From positions 1-17,182 of the forward strand of contig CACJBM010000049.1 of the NCBI GenBank assembly GCA_902591645.1: a DNA stretch of 17,182 nucleotides, read 5' to 3'. The DNA is from an uncultured Verrucomicrobiota bacterium. Lineage in GTDB: Bacteria; Verrucomicrobiota; Verrucomicrobiae; Verrucomicrobiales; DEV007. The position numbers and the translations under genes were made by a program. Of this stretch, positions 7,563 through 16,300 are shown piece by piece. Position 1 is the first letter of the stretch. Each line of letters opens with the position of its first letter. The notes under the pieces were generated by a model, which saw only the letters and a program-made list of their open reading frames with translations, was not told the origin of the DNA and searched no databases.

Positions 7563-8570
7563 CTAATTTTTTGATCTTATCAGCCTCCTAGATCTAATGC
7601 GTGAACACACTTCTTCCCCATCAATTAATTCTTCATGAAGTTCTTTCCCAATTTGCGCAGGAGATGGCCCAACCCATTCACTGGATCGCCCCTTAATATC
7701 AATGCTGTCCGAAGTCGGGTCCAGAGTCAGAGTGGTGAATAATGAATCCTTGTAAGGGCACGTATATTCAATGTATGGAAATTTAGTATGAACATCTTTC
7801 GAATAACTGTGATGCCGATGCTTACCGCCTATCCAGTGATAAGATGCTGAATTAACATGAAAATAAATGATTCCAGCCTTGCGGAAAACGTGATCAATAT
7901 GGGTGTGCCCATTCAAAGCCAAAATGATCTTACTCCGATGAATCTGAAGTATCTCCTGAACCTCTTTTGAATTCTCGATACTCGAGGGTCCCGCAATGGG
8001 TTGGTGAGACACAATGATCACAGGATCTTCTGACTCATTTAATTCTTTTTTGAGCCATAACAACTGAGCTTTTCCCATGTAAGAGGGATATCCCTTTTTG
8101 TGATTTGGTGATTTTTCGTTACCATCCAAAACTATTAATTTCAAACCATTGAGCTCTTCCGAATAATACCTTCCCTTCATTCCCCAGAGTTTAACGACCT
8201 CGTCAAATGAATGCCCATCATCAATTTCATGATTACCCAAAACATGAAATGCATTAGAATTAGAATTCTGAAAATTCTCTAATATTTGTTTATTCTTTTT
8301 ATTTGGATAAGCAAAATCGCCCAATTGAATGACCGCATCTGGCTTTTCATTCTTCATGGCCTGAACGAAAGATTCCAAACGCCGTTCCCCATCATGCATC
8401 ACATCTTGATGCAAATCAGCTATCATTCCAATTTTAACTGGAGCCTCTAATTTTCGGACCCTTGATAAAACATCTTCACATAAAATAATTGATCCGAATC
8501 CAAGCACAGATTTTGAAATAAAACGGCGGCGATCAGTGACTGGAAAGCCTGAATGATTTTCAGTTAACAT
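7563..8570 (-). CDS. Tat-exported calcineurin-like metallophosphoesterase
   Basis: This 335-residue protein has a clear twin-arginine signal (DRRRFISKSVLGFGSIIL, residues 13-30), so it is probably folded in the cytoplasm and exported to the periplasm. The metallophosphoesterase core follows, with all metal-ligand motifs: ADLHQD (D52, H54), QLGDFAYP (D85), LGNHEID (N113, H114), VSHQPI (H189) and NGHTHIDH (H222, H224). The set is complete, so an active two-metal phosphodiesterase or phosphomonoesterase is expected; the substrate cannot be read from sequence. The C-terminus is Arg-rich (RIRSRRLIRSKN). It lies 6 bp after fabF and is probably co-transcribed with it. The ATG is preceded by AT-rich sequence with no Shine-Dalgarno. 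Confidence 0.9.
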   Translation of the reverse strand: MLTENHSGFPVTDRRRFISKSVLGFGSIILCEDVLSRVRKLEAPVKIGMIADLHQDVMHDGERRLESFVQAMKNEKPDAVIQLGDFAYPNKKNKQILENFQNSNSNAFHVLGNHEIDDGHSFDEVVKLWGMKGRYYSEELNGLKLIVLDGNEKSPNHKKGYPSYMGKAQLLWLKKELNESEDPVIIVSHQPIAGPSSIENSKEVQEILQIHRSKIILALNGHTHIDHVFRKAGIIYFHVNSASYHWIGGKHRHHSYSKDVHTKFPYIEYTCPYKDSLFTTLTLDPTSDSIDIKGRSSEWVGPSPAQIGKELHEELIDGEEVCSRIRSRRLIRSKN

Positions 8571-8576
8571 TTAATA

Positions 8577-9824
8577 TTAATTAAATTTCTTAACAACGAG
8601 AGAAGCATTATGACCACCGAACCCAAAACTATTACTCAAAGCAATGTCCACATTTTTCTCACGTGCTTTATGAGCTACATAATCCAAATCACACTCATCA
8701 TCAGGATCATCAAGGTTGATCGTAGGAGGGACGATGCCGGTATTTACAGATTTAACACAAGCGGCAAGCTCTACCCCACCAGCTGCACCAAGCAAATGCC
8801 CGGTCATTGACTTAGTAGAGCTCACTAAAAGACCATCATTAACCTTATCACCAAACGAGAGCTTAATTGCTCTAGTTTCGCATATATCGCCAAGCCCAGT
8901 AGAAGTACCGTGAGCATTAATATAATCTACATCCTGAGCGTTAACCCGAGCATGGTTTAATGCATTATTCATACAATGACTTGCACCCAACCCTTCTGGG
9001 TGCGGTGACGTCATATGATACGCATCAGCCGAAACGCCGTAGCCAGAAAGTTCACAATATATTTCAGCTCCTCGTGCTTTTGCATGCTCAAGCTCCTCTA
9101 TAACAACCACCCCAGACCCTTCGCTCATAACAAACCCATCACGATCCTTATCAAATGGCCTTGAAGCTTTTTCAGGCTCATCGTTCCGACTACTCAATGC
9201 TTTCATTGATCCAAAACCTGATAAACCCATAGTCGAAATGGATGCTTCAGCTCCACCAGCAAGGAAAATATCTGCATCACCAAAACGTATCATCCTCCAT
9301 GCTTCACCTATATTATGATTAGCTGTAGCACATGCAGTCACAATCGACATGTTCGGCCCTGATAAGCCATATTCCATAGAAACAAGCCCACTACTGATAT
9401 TGGCAATCATCATTGGAATAAGAAACGGCGACACTTTTGATGCCCCACGCTCTAAATAATTTTGATGCTGCTTTTCAAGAGTACTTAACCCCCCAATACC
9501 GCTTCCTATCATGCATCCGAATCGATAAGGATCGAAAGATCCTTCACAAATACCAGCGTCTTCATATGCCATTTTTGCTGAAGCCATCGCCAATTGACAA
9601 TACCGATCGGCGCGACGGGCATCTTTTGGATTATTAAAATATAAATTAGGCTCAAAGTCATTAACTTCTCCGCCGATCTGACAATAAAAGTCTGATGGAT
9701 CAAGACTAGAAATTCGCTTTATTCCACTCTTTCCCTCAATTAAAGAAGACCAAAAAGAATCAAGACCAATCCCTATCGGACTGACGATTCCCATTCCTGT
9801 AATAACTACTCTACGCTCACTCAT
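8577..9824 (-). CDS. fabF: 3-oxoacyl-[acyl-carrier-protein] synthase II (KAS II)
   Basis: FabF condenses malonyl-ACP with a growing acyl-ACP in type II fatty acid synthesis. The protein has 415 residues, the normal length. It starts RRVVITGMGIVSPIG, and the catalytic triad is intact: Cys165 in VTACATANHNIGEAW, His305 in INAHGTSTGLGD, and His343 with Lys338 in SSTKSMTGHLLGAAGG. The C-terminal NSFGFGGHNASLVV signature is also present. No acpP, fabG or fabD is in the window, so this copy is separate from a typical fab cluster. The N-terminus is standard from the chosen ATG. A 62-bp AT-rich gap separates it from the upstream zinc-ribbon gene, and no clear promoter is seen there. The Tat phosphoesterase follows 6 bp downstream. 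Confidence 0.96.
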   Translation of the reverse strand: MSERRVVITGMGIVSPIGIGLDSFWSSLIEGKSGIKRISSLDPSDFYCQIGGEVNDFEPNLYFNNPKDARRADRYCQLAMASAKMAYEDAGICEGSFDPYRFGCMIGSGIGGLSTLEKQHQNYLERGASKVSPFLIPMMIANISSGLVSMEYGLSGPNMSIVTACATANHNIGEAWRMIRFGDADIFLAGGAEASISTMGLSGFGSMKALSSRNDEPEKASRPFDKDRDGFVMSEGSGVVVIEELEHAKARGAEIYCELSGYGVSADAYHMTSPHPEGLGASHCMNNALNHARVNAQDVDYINAHGTSTGLGDICETRAIKLSFGDKVNDGLLVSSTKSMTGHLLGAAGGVELAACVKSVNTGIVPPTINLDDPDDECDLDYVAHKAREKNVDIALSNSFGFGGHNASLVVKKFN

Positions 9825-9886
9825 TAAAGATAATAATCGTATAAAGTCTTAACTTATAACATTTGCGCATAATCACCAATTTATAT

Positions 9887-10126
9887 TTATAAGTCACTTA
9901 ACCAAACCCTTTCATTTAATGCCCCGCAACTTGGACAGGGAGGGATGTCATTTCTAGATCTATCCTCATATTGTTCTCCACAAATATTACATACAAGCCG
10001 ATATTTTCTATCTTTTTTCTCTCTACGCTTACGCGCCCAATCCTTGGCCAACCAAACTCCAAATAAAACAACAAGAGTTATGACCAGATATGCTACAAGA
10101 ATATTAGTCAGAGATATTTGAAACAT
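9887..10126 (-). CDS. Small membrane-anchored zinc-ribbon protein
   Basis: This 79-residue protein is of unknown function. Residues about 7-26 form one hydrophobic helix (LTNILVAYLVITLVVLFGVW), followed by a strongly basic linker (KDWARKRREKKDRKYR) that by the positive-inside rule puts the C-terminus in the cytoplasm. The C-terminal part has two CxxC pairs, CNIC (46-49) and CPSC (64-67), spaced as in a zinc ribbon. It follows the TonB-like gene by 19 bp and is probably the last member of the exbB-exbD-tonB operon. A cytoplasmic metal- or nucleic-acid-binding role at the membrane is possible, but nothing in the sequence settles it. Confidence 0.8.
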   Translation of the reverse strand: MFQISLTNILVAYLVITLVVLFGVWLAKDWARKRREKKDRKYRLVCNICGEQYEDRSRNDIPPCPSCGALNERVWLSDL

Positions 10127-10145
10127 TATAAAGCTATGAGGTGAT

Positions 10146-10901
10146 TTACCAATTAATGGTAACCACCGCCCAAGTTATTTCTTCTACGGACACTGAGGAA
10201 AATCGCATCGATCTTATTGATCTTATAATCGCTTTATCTATTTCCTTTCCTAAACTCCTTTCAGGCAATAAGTGAACGACTCTCCCGAATCTATCAACTC
10301 CAATGTGAATATTTAAACTATCAATTCCATTTGGAATATTAATTTTATTCTTATCAAGCCAATCAAAAGGGCTAATGGTAGAACGGTTTTCTTTATCCCA
10401 TATCAAAGTAACAACTGGCTTAACTTCATCCACTCCGGGATTGTTAGTTCCCTTAAATTTTCTTCCATTGGGAGGAGGAAGATACAGCGATCCGGAAGGA
10501 AAAAACCTGCCTGAATTCTCACCGCTAAATGGGGGAATAGTTTTAAATTGAGAGGAGTGATTTTCAAAAAAAGGCTCGAACCTCACAGCCGTATCTGAAA
10601 GATCCTGGCCCAGAACTCCAGCCGTAATATCTTGGTCAAGAGCAATAAATCGATCGTTTATATGCTTTAAAAAAGATTGAGACTGTGGATTAGATGAATC
10701 TAACACAGTAACTTCTAATGCATTAAGCAATTCTCTTTTCTGAGGAGGGTACACGACACTAAAAAGATAAAAACAAAGAGCATGACCAAGCAGCGACAGG
10801 AGACAAAATGCCGCTATCCAAAAGGGCCTCTTTGCTCTGGCAACCCAATCAAAAGTGAAAACTGATTTACTATCCTCAGCACCTAATGTCGCACTATTCA
10901 T
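10146..10901 (-). CDS. tonB: TonB-family energy transducer
   Basis: TonB carries energy from the ExbB-ExbD proton channel to outer-membrane receptors. The 251-residue protein has a cytoplasmic N-terminus, one TM helix (about 27-51) containing the SxxxH pattern characteristic of TonB (S36, H40 in LSLLGHALCF), a periplasmic spacer, and a C-terminal domain (about 195-251). The C-terminal domain includes LNIHIGVDRFGRVVHL and KAIIRSIRSMRFSS, matching the family pattern of a beta strand with DxxGRV, a helix ending in (R/W)xF, and a final strand (WAVVTINW). The spacer is short and lacks the long Pro-Glu/Pro-Lys repeats of E. coli TonB; only a short LPPPNGR-like proline stretch is present. Its ATG overlaps the exbD stop (ATGA), indicating coupled translation. 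Confidence 0.82.
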   Translation of the reverse strand: MNSATLGAEDSKSVFTFDWVARAKRPFWIAAFCLLSLLGHALCFYLFSVVYPPQKRELLNALEVTVLDSSNPQSQSFLKHINDRFIALDQDITAGVLGQDLSDTAVRFEPFFENHSSQFKTIPPFSGENSGRFFPSGSLYLPPPNGRKFKGTNNPGVDEVKPVVTLIWDKENRSTISPFDWLDKNKINIPNGIDSLNIHIGVDRFGRVVHLLPERSLGKEIDKAIIRSIRSMRFSSVSVEEITWAVVTINW

Positions 10902-11314
10902 TGTTTCTGATCGGCGCGAGTAGCAAGAATAGGCGAGAATCCAGCGCCCGCCACTAAATTGCAGATTCTAATTACTTCTCCAAATCGAGCAGTTTGATCA
11001 GCACGAATAACAATCTGCAACGAAACACCTTCCTCCTCCGGTTTCTTAATTAGTTTCTTTTTAAGCTGCTCAATTGTTATCAGTTTATCATTAAAAAATA
11101 TCTGATCAGATCTACTGCCGGAGATTGTTATTACATCTGCTCCAGTCGCTGAATTCAAAGACGACCATGACTTGGGTGTTGTAACGGCAATTCCTGAACG
11201 GACCACCGCGTCAGAACTCAATAGAAAAAACAACAACAACAAAAATATAATATCAAGTAATGATGCAAGATGTAAAAAAGTGCGCCTAGAACGGAGCGTA
11301 CTCTCAAGTTTCAT
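10898..11314 (-). CDS. exbD: ExbD/TolR-type biopolymer transport protein
   Basis: ExbD is the single-pass subunit of the ExbB-ExbD proton channel that powers TonB. The protein has 138 residues. A short basic N-terminus (MKLESTLRSRRTF) leads into a TM helix (about 15-33), LASLLDIIFLLLLFFLLSS, with the essential membrane Asp at position 21. A periplasmic domain follows with the usual ExbD pattern (ITISGSRSDQIFFNDKLI and VSLQIVIRADQTARFGEVI). It starts 12 bp after exbB ends and overlaps tonB by 4 bp. TolR is the alternative assignment, but the TonB-like gene immediately downstream favours ExbD. No Shine-Dalgarno sequence precedes the ATG. Confidence 0.9.
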   Translation of the reverse strand: MKLESTLRSRRTFLHLASLLDIIFLLLLFFLLSSDAVVRSGIAVTTPKSWSSLNSATGADVITISGSRSDQIFFNDKLITIEQLKKKLIKKPEEEGVSLQIVIRADQTARFGEVIRICNLVAGAGFSPILATRADQKQ

Positions 11315-11326
11315 TTGTTCGCTTAA

Positions 11327-12037
11327 TTACTTTAAACCTGATTCTTTTTTAAAGTCTTCCCCAACTTTCGATGTCTCTTCATTTACATCACTTCCACGAG
11401 GAAGAGAAAATTCAAGGACCTCTTCATCTTTCCGAGCATCTTCAAGAATATTAACAACCTCAATGCCACCCCTTTCCATATCATGCATTAAATTTCGAGC
11501 AAATGTAGAAAGGTATGAATATAAAATAAAAGTAGGTATAGCTACCGCAAGCCCAGCAGCCGAAGTTATAAGACTTTGATAAACCCCTTCAGACAAATCT
11601 CCTATCGTGGCCTGACCACTCACAACATTAAATTTCACAAAAGTATCAACTAATCCCAACACGGTTCCTAATAACCCTAAAAGAGGAGCAATATAAGCAA
11701 TCGTTAGCATGACAGACAAATAACGTTCTAGCCTCGGCACTTCTAACTGGCCGGACTCCTGAACAATTTCCTTCAGATCAGATCTAGGCAATTCATGTCT
11801 AATAATTGCTGAATGAATCACGCGAGCTACTGGCCCAGGGGTCCCCGCACTAACTTGCAATGCCTCAGCATAATTCTTCTTACGAATTAAATTAGATAAA
11901 CCTTGTAAAAATTCCCCAACATTAATTGTAGAACGATGAAACAAAAACAATCTCTCTAGGAATACTCCCATCGCTAATATAGAACATGCTAGAAGCAACC
12001 ACATCAATGGTCCTCCCTTACTGATCATCTCAAACAT
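11327..12037 (-). CDS. exbB: ExbB/TolQ/MotA-family proton channel protein
   Basis: ExbB forms the pentameric membrane channel that houses ExbD. This 236-residue protein has three TM helices (about 12-32, 107-131 and 155-178). The family core is IAPLLGLLGTVLGLVDTF (116-133), with the third helix in GVYQSLITSAAGLAVAIPTF. The cytoplasmic loop between TM1 and TM2 has the usual length, and the C-terminal tail is acidic (DEEVLEFSLP...). It is the first gene of the exbB-exbD-tonB-zinc ribbon run. The ATG at 12037 is preceded by AAGGG with a 10-nt spacer, the only weak Shine-Dalgarno-like match before any gene in the window. Confidence 0.93.
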   Translation of the reverse strand: MFEMISKGGPLMWLLLACSILAMGVFLERLFLFHRSTINVGEFLQGLSNLIRKKNYAEALQVSAGTPGPVARVIHSAIIRHELPRSDLKEIVQESGQLEVPRLERYLSVMLTIAYIAPLLGLLGTVLGLVDTFVKFNVVSGQATIGDLSEGVYQSLITSAAGLAVAIPTFILYSYLSTFARNLMHDMERGGIEVVNILEDARKDEEVLEFSLPRGSDVNEETSKVGEDFKKESGLK

Positions 12038-12148
12038 ATTAATTTAGCCCTTCGTTTTTAGTTAGTGACAGGCACAAAGTCGCACGGAACATCTTACGAG
12101 TAAAGGGCACTACTCAAAATCATTCATGAATTTAACAGCTATTTTCTA

Positions 12149-13144
12149 CTAATAAACCTCGGCTGTTTTGGATATTTGACTTAATAAATCAATTATTCTT
12201 CGCTCAATATCTGATTCCAATTCGTCAGGCCCATGTAAAACAGCTATAAAGAAAGAGTTATAATTAAAACAACTTACCCTCTCCTGCTCATAACTAATCG
12301 TTAGTGAATTCTCATTCACAAGCTCAAATTTTGAGCAAAGACTCCTTAGCTCAGCAACGAATAACTTGTTAAAATATTCCGAAGAGCTATGTGGCTGCGA
12401 TAAGATCACAGTCTCTTCGCTCCCAGAAATTAATGCACATCCCTTAATTCCTCGTATTGCTTCGATTTGCTTCAAGATGTATTCAAAATTAATTTCACCA
12501 TCATCCAAGATAAAAGGCACCATTAGCTTCTCTTCAGCATTTCTAGAAGTTGGAGACAAATCCTCCAGTGAACGTAACGCCGTTTTCTTTAATTTTGAAG
12601 ATTCAGCCTCACCAAGAGGCCAAAATCCATTCCCTCTTGATTGTTCTAATGACTCTTCTTTGATAAATGAAAAATTTTTATCTATTTCAGATTCAGATAA
12701 GAAGAAATCTGAAGAATCATTTGTACCGGGAATATTTTGAATTTCTTGATCTGTACTTTTTCCAATAGATTGCTCAAGGAATGGGTCCTTCTCATCGCCA
12801 TTTTCTTTATTTATAGGATCATGAGACCAAGAAAAAGGTGGGTCCGAATTGGGTTTATCTAAAAAATTCAAACCAGCTTCATTCTCACTTTTGTCATGAT
12901 CTGAAAATGGGGCTGCTGAACAAAAAATGGCATTGGATTCTGTGACTTCTTTGTGAATTACTTTAGAACTTTCCTCAACGAGCTCAAAGGGACTCAAATT
13001 TTCAACACGACTATTTATTGAACCTTGGGTGCCTTGGTCAAACTGAGCCTGATCTTGTTCAACTGGATGAAAACTAAGCTTCCTAACATCTTGCAGATCC
13101 TCTTGATCCTCTTTTCTAAATAACTCTTTAAATGAAAATGCCAT
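12149..13144 (-). CDS. Hypothetical protein with a disordered acidic N-terminus and a Roadblock/LC7-like C-terminal domain
   Basis: This 331-residue protein has no signal peptide or TM segment, so it is cytoplasmic. An amphipathic start (MAFSFKELFRKEDQ) is followed by about 190 residues rich in Ser, Asp, Glu and Asn. That stretch looks disordered and carries repeated short aromatic patches (SPFELVEES, DPPFSWSHD, KDPFLEQS, DFFLSESE, FSFIKEES, GFWPLGEAES). Residues about 220-325 are compatible with the Roadblock/LC7 fold: helix YILKQIEAI, then RGIKGCALISGSEETVIL, a central helix (LFVAELRSLCSKF), two strands (NSLTISYEQE, VSCFNYNSFFIAVLHG) and a final helix (IERRIIDLLSQI). Roadblock proteins usually partner with small GTPases or form scaffolds; none is encoded here. 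It lies 111 bp before exbB and 190 bp after the lamin-tail gene. The domain match is pattern-based. Confidence 0.7.
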   Translation of the reverse strand: MAFSFKELFRKEDQEDLQDVRKLSFHPVEQDQAQFDQGTQGSINSRVENLSPFELVEESSKVIHKEVTESNAIFCSAAPFSDHDKSENEAGLNFLDKPNSDPPFSWSHDPINKENGDEKDPFLEQSIGKSTDQEIQNIPGTNDSSDFFLSESEIDKNFSFIKEESLEQSRGNGFWPLGEAESSKLKKTALRSLEDLSPTSRNAEEKLMVPFILDDGEINFEYILKQIEAIRGIKGCALISGSEETVILSQPHSSSEYFNKLFVAELRSLCSKFELVNENSLTISYEQERVSCFNYNSFFIAVLHGPDELESDIERRIIDLLSQISKTAEVY

Positions 13145-13334
13145 TTCTGTTCGTCGCGACTAGAAAGCCGTCTCATTGTATTAAATTTCAAATAATACAA
13201 ATATTTAGTTAATATTAAATAAATATTTGGTTTATTCCAAGAACAATTATTTACAGCTCAAGAGATTCGCACTTTCATAACTCACCAAAAATACAATCCC
13301 GAGGACTAATCCGAACCTTACTAAAGTCGTAGGA
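13145..13334. other. 190-bp intergenic spacer between the lamin-tail and Roadblock-like genes
   Basis: The spacer is strongly AT-rich on its left side and contains the two dyads at 13176-13229. On the minus strand TTGGAA and TAATAT, 17 bp apart, partly overlap the large palindrome and could be a promoter for the downstream gene, though the -10 match is only moderate. I see no GC-rich terminator hairpin after the lamin-tail gene, no RNA gene and no convincing small ORF. Confidence 0.5.
13176..13229. repeat. Two nested AT-rich inverted repeats in the intergenic region
   Basis: The first dyad pairs TTGTATTA (13176-13183) with TAATACAA (13193-13200) around a 9-nt centre. The second spans 13198-13229: arms CAAATATTTA and TAAATATTTG flank the palindromic core TTAATATTAA (13209-13218), so 15 of 16 positions pair about one centre. 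The dyads share CAA at 13198-13200. They lie 31 bp upstream of the start of the Roadblock-like gene and about 105 bp after the lamin-tail stop. Possible roles are an operator, a cruciform, or weak termination. Confidence 0.75.
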
Positions 13335-16300
13335 TTAGGGAGCCACTAATTCAACTGCGAGTCTGAAGAAAACCTTACCATCACCTGTATCCATGGAATC
13401 ATAATATATCATATTCATAGTTCCGTCTTCATTATCTACTGCCACTCCTTCATTAATAACTGTCCATGAAAGCATATCATTCGATCGTTGAACCGTAATA
13501 TCGACATCATTGGCTCCTGCTAGTTTCTGGAAAAAAATGGCTGGACTTTGAGAACCATTATTCTCAACAAAATCGATCCTCGGTAAGCTTTCTTGAGGAG
13601 CCACATCCTTAGGACTCAAACCAAAAGCATATTCATGAAGATTGATTATACCATCTCCATCAAAATCATCCTCAGGACCAGTCCCATCACCCTGTAATTC
13701 TTCCTCACTAAATTCCAGTTGGGACCAATCATCGTAACCAGAAGAGATTACACTATTTTCTTTACCTGGGCTCCCTAAAGGATCAATTGATGCCTGCCAA
13801 TTGGTCGCATCATCTCCAAAATCTGATTCAACAATACGCTCAATACTTCTACCTGAGCCTAACGGCCAAGGGGCAATGTCATCGTAATCAACTGAATCAA
13901 CTTCAATCATAGGAACAATAATACCAACACCTGGAACAAAATCAGGTTTGTCAGGACGAAGTAATTTAATCTTTTCACCACCATTATTTAGTGCCCCGGA
14001 AAATCCATTATCCGCTCCATAAACAATCACTCCATTTGGAACGTTATACTGATTCCTAAAATCACTAACAGGTATACCTTTTGGAATAATAACTACTCGC
14101 TCTCCGGGCTGAAGCTCAGGTTCGTTTCCTGGAAAAGTAAAAACGATCCCGTCCAAGGACCAGTTATTACTAGGGTCACCACCCAAATTGACTGGCGTTG
14201 TATCATATAAAGGTAATGCAGTCCCGCTAATATTTGAAATTTCTATATACTCAATACCACCTTCTGAAGGTTCATATGAAATTTCACTGATGACCGCTCG
14301 CTCAATGAGCGGAGGATTATTAGAATAACCATCAGGAAATGCCTCAAAACGATTAATTTCAAATGATGGAGAACCTGATTGAGGTACGAATTTCTCGATC
14401 CCCACACCATTAATGTACCTTATTATTGAAACTCCATTCTGAGTGGCACCGAACTTAGCTCCATGCGAAAATCCTGTTAAGTCACCTTCAGAATTAGCAG
14501 AAAACACGAACACCTCATCTCCTCTAGAACTAATTGAGAAAGCGGTACCAAAGTAATTAGGTGGAGCACCAGGATCAGCGTTATTATCCTCATTAACTGC
14601 CCAGTATCCACCAGCAGAAATCACTGTTCCATTTGGGATTATATATTTTTTTGGCTGTAATAAAGGATCATCAGTCAAATACCAGCCTCCAATTTCTATA
14701 TCCTCCGAACTGGGATTATAAAGCTCAATCACATCTGTTTGAGGAAGATCAGTATGAGACAAAATTTCATTTATTAATACTGCTCCTCCACCAAATGCAG
14801 TTCCCCCTCTATAAGGACTTGCGTTCCAATCAGCGGCTCTATGACCGGGCCCTAAAGAATCATTTCTTATCAAACTATAACCAAGTCCATCAGCAGCAAC
14901 TGGCCAAGGAAACTCATCATCATATTCTACTGAATCCAATATTGCATAATATCGGGGATGTCCTGGCGCGTCCCTCTGCAATCCTTCGATAGTGATGGGA
15001 ATTCGCAATTCTAATAATTCGCCACCTCCATTCAGTGAACCTCCTTCGGAGTCTCCAAATATGCGAACAGACGCATCCACGTCATACGCTTTACGAAATA
15101 GAGACTCTTCTACATTAGTAATAAAAGCGACTTCTCCGACTGCCATCGTGGGTTGATCGCCAGGAACAGTCACACCGAACCCATTTAATGATAGATTATC
15201 TCCATCAAAGAGCGGATCATAAAGTATGGCCTCCTGAGGGCCATTATTAATAATTTTTACATACTCAACAGAAGAACCGTATCCAGGTGTGTACATAATT
15301 TCTATAATTTTCAAACCTGACGCTGAAGGGTCTCCATTTTCAACACCTAAACTCGGTTCATCTGGAATCAAAAATTCGTGCCCACTAAAATCTAAAAACC
15401 TTGCAAAGTTCTTTCCATCTTCAGAAGCAGGCAAATGAAATCCGTGAACCCATCCGGTCAGAACGCTCTCCTCAGCCGAGTAAATAAAAACTCTCTCACC
15501 CTTTGAACTTACACTGATTACAAACCCATTAATCCCATTTTCAAGTACAAGGTAACCTCCTGCCGGAACGATACTATTATCAGCAATGGGAGGGTTTTTT
15601 GTTGGCCTATCAATATTATCAGAAACATACCAACCACCTACATCTATATCAGTGTCATTAGGGTTATAAATTTCAATGGCATCATTATCCAAATCTCCAT
15701 CCCGCGTTCTCACTTCGTTAATATAAATGGGTAGCAACGGGTCCGGCAAAGGTTCATCTGCACCAGGTGAACCGTGCATAGAAATACTGGGCCTCCAGCT
15801 CTCAAAATCATCTTCATCTAAAGAGCCATCAGGCTTTATATGGACTAATGAATAGTCACCACCATCAGTCGCGCTAGGCCAGGATGCACGCTCAAGATCA
15901 TCATCTTCAGGCAGCTCTGGGGGATCAGGAATATCACCATCATCACCATCATAATACCGAAAAGAATAGATAGTGTTCCCTGTATCATCTGGACCATCCT
16001 TTAAAGTTATCCTCTCTCCCCGGTTCGATAAGCCTGCGCGTCCTGCACCTGCCCCATCATCATCAATGTACTGCCCACCAATCACAACCTGAGGATATTG
16101 CGTTGCGAAGAATTCAGCATTTGCAACAATAACGTAAAATTCACCAGGACCCAAAAATGTTTGATTTGGAAATGTGTAATTCACCCCATTCGTAAACTGC
16201 CAACCAGAAATGTCTGCAGCTAAATCTCCAACATTTTTTATCTCTATGAATTCTCTCGCTTCATCCGGACCATTAGGGTTGTAATATATTTCGGATACAA

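Noticed and set aside
9825..9886. ATAAGT/ACTTAT-like dyad before fabF matching the one at 6953-6969
   Set aside because: The fabF copy is imperfect (one bulge) and both sit in very AT-rich DNA where such matches are expected by chance.
12038..12148. GAGTA-TACTC dyad before exbB as a terminator
   Set aside because: The 5-bp stem is not followed by a U-tract in the direction of transcription, so there is no support beyond chance.
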